Below the pieces are notes generated by a model that searched no databases, had not been told where the DNA came from, and was given only the letters and a program-made list of their open reading frames with translations. This document shows positions 5,297-6,993 of a DNA stretch of 6,993 nucleotides, in pieces (position 1 is the first letter of the stretch; each line of letters opens with the position of its first letter). The translations under genes were made by a program, and so were the position numbers. The stretch is from Candidatus Methylomirabilota bacterium (GTDB lineage: Bacteria > Methylomirabilota > Methylomirabilia > Methylomirabilales > Methylomirabilaceae), in the NCBI GenBank assembly GCA_003105305.1, contig PQAQ01000196.1, positions 6,473-13,465 of the forward strand, written 5' to 3'.

Positions 5297-5950
5297 TCAG
5301 TTGCCGCGGGGCCTCGCTCGGCGAGCTTTCTGTGGACCGAGTCCCGATAGAAACTCCTGATTGATCGGCATCCCCCTGCGACACATCGGGCAATTCTTCG
5401 GGGTGTACGTTGGGAATTCCCGATCGACCAGCGTGAAAAATGGGAATTTGAAATTCACCCTTCGGACCCGTCGCCAGAGCGCTCCGATTCCAACCACCGT
5501 TCCGCCTAATGATTTAACCAGCTTAATCAGTTCCTTGACCGTCTCACCGGTGGTGACAATATCTTCGACGATCAGTACCCGGGGGTTGCCGACGAAGTAT
5601 TGCCGGAACTCTCTTGGTAGTACGACCTTACTGGCGCCGGACCCATTGCGCTGCTTGTTGGCATAGATAAAGCGAGGCCGCAGGGGATGAGCGCGCGCGA
5701 CGCAATGACCCAGCAGCGATGCGCCGTAACCGGTAGTCAGGACCAGATCGACCGGATCCTCCGCGAAATGCTTTGCAATGACGTCCCCCAGCCCTTCCGT
5801 AAAGGCCGGCTCGGTGGTAGCCAACGCCTTCTCCACATACTCTTGGGCGTGGCGCCCTGATGGCAACACAAAGTGGTCGTTCGTCAGATAGGCCCCGGTC
5901 CTGAGGATGATTCCCCGGTTGATCCGCTCCAAGATCTCTGCGTCCATCAT
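5297..5950 (-). CDS. Type I phosphoribosyltransferase, PyrE (orotate phosphoribosyltransferase)-like
   Basis: The 217-residue protein carries the PRPP-binding signature VLIVEDIVTTG (residues 125-135), with the Glu-Asp pair that contacts the ribose of phosphoribosyl pyrophosphate. The N-terminal segment GAYLTNDHFVLPSGRHAQEYV (from residue 19) and the C-terminal TYTPKNCPMCRRGMPIN (181-197) match a PyrE-like group often annotated as orotate phosphoribosyltransferase, the step making OMP in pyrimidine synthesis. The classic E. coli loop RKEAKDHG is absent; ANKQRNGSGASK occupies that place. Orotate is therefore the likely but unproven substrate. CPMC (187-190) is an isolated CxxC pair with no second pair visible, so metal binding is uncertain. 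Two adjacent ATGs (5950 and 5947) are possible starts. AAGG (5955-5958) lies 4 and 7 bases before them, so the second ATG has slightly better spacing. It is preceded by glyS at 69 bases and followed by the PagL-like gene at 159 bases. Confidence 0.85.
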   Translation of the reverse strand: MMDAEILERINRGIILRTGAYLTNDHFVLPSGRHAQEYVEKALATTEPAFTEGLGDVIAKHFAEDPVDLVLTTGYGASLLGHCVARAHPLRPRFIYANKQRNGSGASKVVLPREFRQYFVGNPRVLIVEDIVTTGETVKELIKLVKSLGGTVVGIGALWRRVRRVNFKFPFFTLVDREFPTYTPKNCPMCRRGMPINQEFLSGLGPQKARRARPRGN

Positions 5951-5974
5951 CGCACCTTACACATTACGGCTCTT

Positions 5975-6017
5975 CAGTCATCAACTGTAGCTGTGAGCTG
6001 AATGGTGATAGCTGAGG
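5975..6017. repeat. Heptad-periodic AGCTGnn tract between glyS and the phosphoribosyltransferase gene
   Basis: Read on the + strand the gap divides into 7-base units: CAGTCAT (5975), CAACTGT (5982), AGCTGTG (5989), AGCTGAA (5996), TGGTGAT (6003), AGCTGAG (6010). AGCTG recurs exactly at 5989, 5996 and 6010, with TGGTG in phase between them. The left end (TCAGTCATCA, 5974-5983) is an imperfect reverse complement of the right end (TGGTGATAGCTGA, 6003-6015), so a weak hairpin is possible. It begins three bases past the glyS stop and ends before the PyrE-like ribosome binding site. The unit differs from the CCCTnnA units near tkt and glpX. Confidence 0.65.
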
Positions 6018-6019
6018 GA

Positions 6020-6993
6020 TTATGAGGCCGCAACCTTGCTGAAATTCGCGATTCCGCAAAACAGATCTGCGACCTCCCTCAAGATAGCCAAGCGGTTGTC
6101 CTGCAGATCGCGATCTTCCGCCATCACCAACACCTCTTCGAAGAACATGTCCACAATAGGGCGAATCGCGGCGATCAGTTGCAGGGCTCGCACGTAGTCG
6201 CCGGCTTGTATCAGGTGCGCGGTCTCCGCCCGCAGCGTAGTTGCCTCGCCGTGGAGCGCCCGCTCCGCGCCGCTTACAAATCGACGCGGATCAACCGGTT
6301 TCGAGAAGTCTTTGGGCAGGATTCTGATGACCCGCTTGAAGGCGGCCGCCAGCTCAATAAAATCGGCCTCTCGCCTGAAGGCGGCCAGGGCTTCAGCGCG
6401 TTTGCCGGCATCAGCGACCCGTTCAGCGTCGACCGAGAGGGCGGCCTCGACGAGGTCGCCGGGTACGCCTCGTTCCGTCAGGACCGCCTGCAGTCTGGCC
6501 GCGAGAAACTCCAACACCTCAGAGGCGACACGCTCGCGCGGCGCCGTCAACCGATCGCCGAACAGCTCCAGGCTCCTTGTGATCGGCTGCGAAAGCGGTA
6601 GATCAATGCCGGCGTTGAGCAGGATCTGTACGACCCCTTGGCCGTGGCGACGGAGGGCATAGGGATCTTCCGATCCGCTCGGTATGAGCCCAATCCCGAA
6701 GCAGCCGCAGATGGTATCGAGTCGATCCGCCAGACCTACCAGGGTGCCGACCAACGATGCCGGCAGTCTGTCGCCGGCAAAGCGGGGGAGATAATGTTCC
6801 TCAATCGCCTGAGCCACAGCGGGGAGTTCTCCGGAAAGCTGAGCATATTCGCGGCCCATCACCCCTTGTAAGCTCGGAAACTCCTTGACCATTGTGGTGA
6901 CCAGGTCGGCCTTACAGAGCTGAGCGGCCCGACAGACGTCATGGAGAAGGTGCGGGGCCACCTGCTCGGCCAGGTAGGCGGCGAGCTGGGTCA
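6020..6993 (-). CDS. glyS: Glycyl-tRNA synthetase beta subunit, C-terminal part (5' end outside window)
   Basis: This is the last 323 residues of the beta chain of the heterodimeric bacterial glycyl-tRNA synthetase, roughly half of a protein usually near 690 residues. With the alpha chain (GlyQ, presumably upstream beyond the right edge) it charges tRNA-Gly. The frame is open to base 6993, so the GTG at 6961 is internal. Diagnostic segments are CKADLVTTMVKEFPSLQGVMG, HYLPRFAGDRLPASLVGTLVGLADRLDT (the HD-like region), FGIGLIPSGSEDPYALRR, and the C-terminal DALR-like anticodon-binding helices including FKRVIRILPKDF and FFEEVLVMAEDRDLQDNRLAIL. Nothing looks altered or truncated at the C-terminus. 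TAA ends the gene 69 bases before the phosphoribosyltransferase gene on the same strand, so cotranscription is plausible. The split alpha/beta enzyme indicates a bacterium. Confidence 0.97.
   Translation of the reverse strand, partial: TQLAAYLAEQVAPHLLHDVCRAAQLCKADLVTTMVKEFPSLQGVMGREYAQLSGELPAVAQAIEEHYLPRFAGDRLPASLVGTLVGLADRLDTICGCFGIGLIPSGSEDPYALRRHGQGVVQILLNAGIDLPLSQPITRSLELFGDRLTAPRERVASEVLEFLAARLQAVLTERGVPGDLVEAALSVDAERVADAGKRAEALAAFRREADFIELAAAFKRVIRILPKDFSKPVDPRRFVSGAERALHGEATTLRAETAHLIQAGDYVRALQLIAAIRPIVDMFFEEVLVMAEDRDLQDNRLAILREVADLFCGIANFSKVAAS

Overview
The window holds seven protein-coding genes, two of them cut by the window edges, and several intergenic stretches with unusual repeat structure. 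I saw no tRNA, rRNA, CRISPR array, transposase or phage gene. The host is a Gram-negative bacterium of moderately high G+C. This rests on an outer-membrane beta-barrel with a Sec signal peptide and on a heterodimer-type glycyl-tRNA synthetase beta chain. The gap-tkt-glpX order and the intergenic style would fit an autotroph of the NC10/Methylomirabilis kind, but that is a guess from gene content and nothing here proves it.

Left block (1-3906, + strand): the C-terminal half of glyceraldehyde-3-phosphate dehydrogenase, a complete transketolase and a complete GlpX-type fructose-1,6-bisphosphatase. Together they interconvert triose, hexose and pentose phosphates, as in the regenerative limb of the Calvin-Benson-Bassham cycle or in gluconeogenesis plus the non-oxidative pentose phosphate pathway. 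A strong rho-independent terminator closes the block at 3866-3906. Both gaps inside it are filled by G-rich then C-rich tracts with a 7-base period. These are potential hairpins and quadruplexes, and they end just upstream of the next ribosome binding site.

Middle (3907-5137): a small pterin-4a-carbinolamine dehydratase gene on + with a 7+7 bp inverted repeat in its leader. It converges, with only 3 bases between stop codons, on a minus-strand PagL-type outer-membrane protein gene.

Right block (5138-6993, minus strand): transcription runs right to left through glyS (partial), then a PyrE-like phosphoribosyltransferase, then the PagL-like gene. The glyS-phosphoribosyltransferase gap carries a second, different 7-base-periodic tract.

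The points most worth a second look are: (a) heptad-periodic tracts in three separate intergenic gaps, with two unrelated unit sequences; (b) the GlpX protein, which lacks residues expected at two active-site positions (Gly for the Asp of the GEGxxD motif, Val for the Thr of the DPI(E/D)GT motif); and (c) the PagL-like protein, which keeps the His-x-Ser pair but has Asn where characterised PagL has its catalytic Glu. I did not find a clear new defence or mobile system here.
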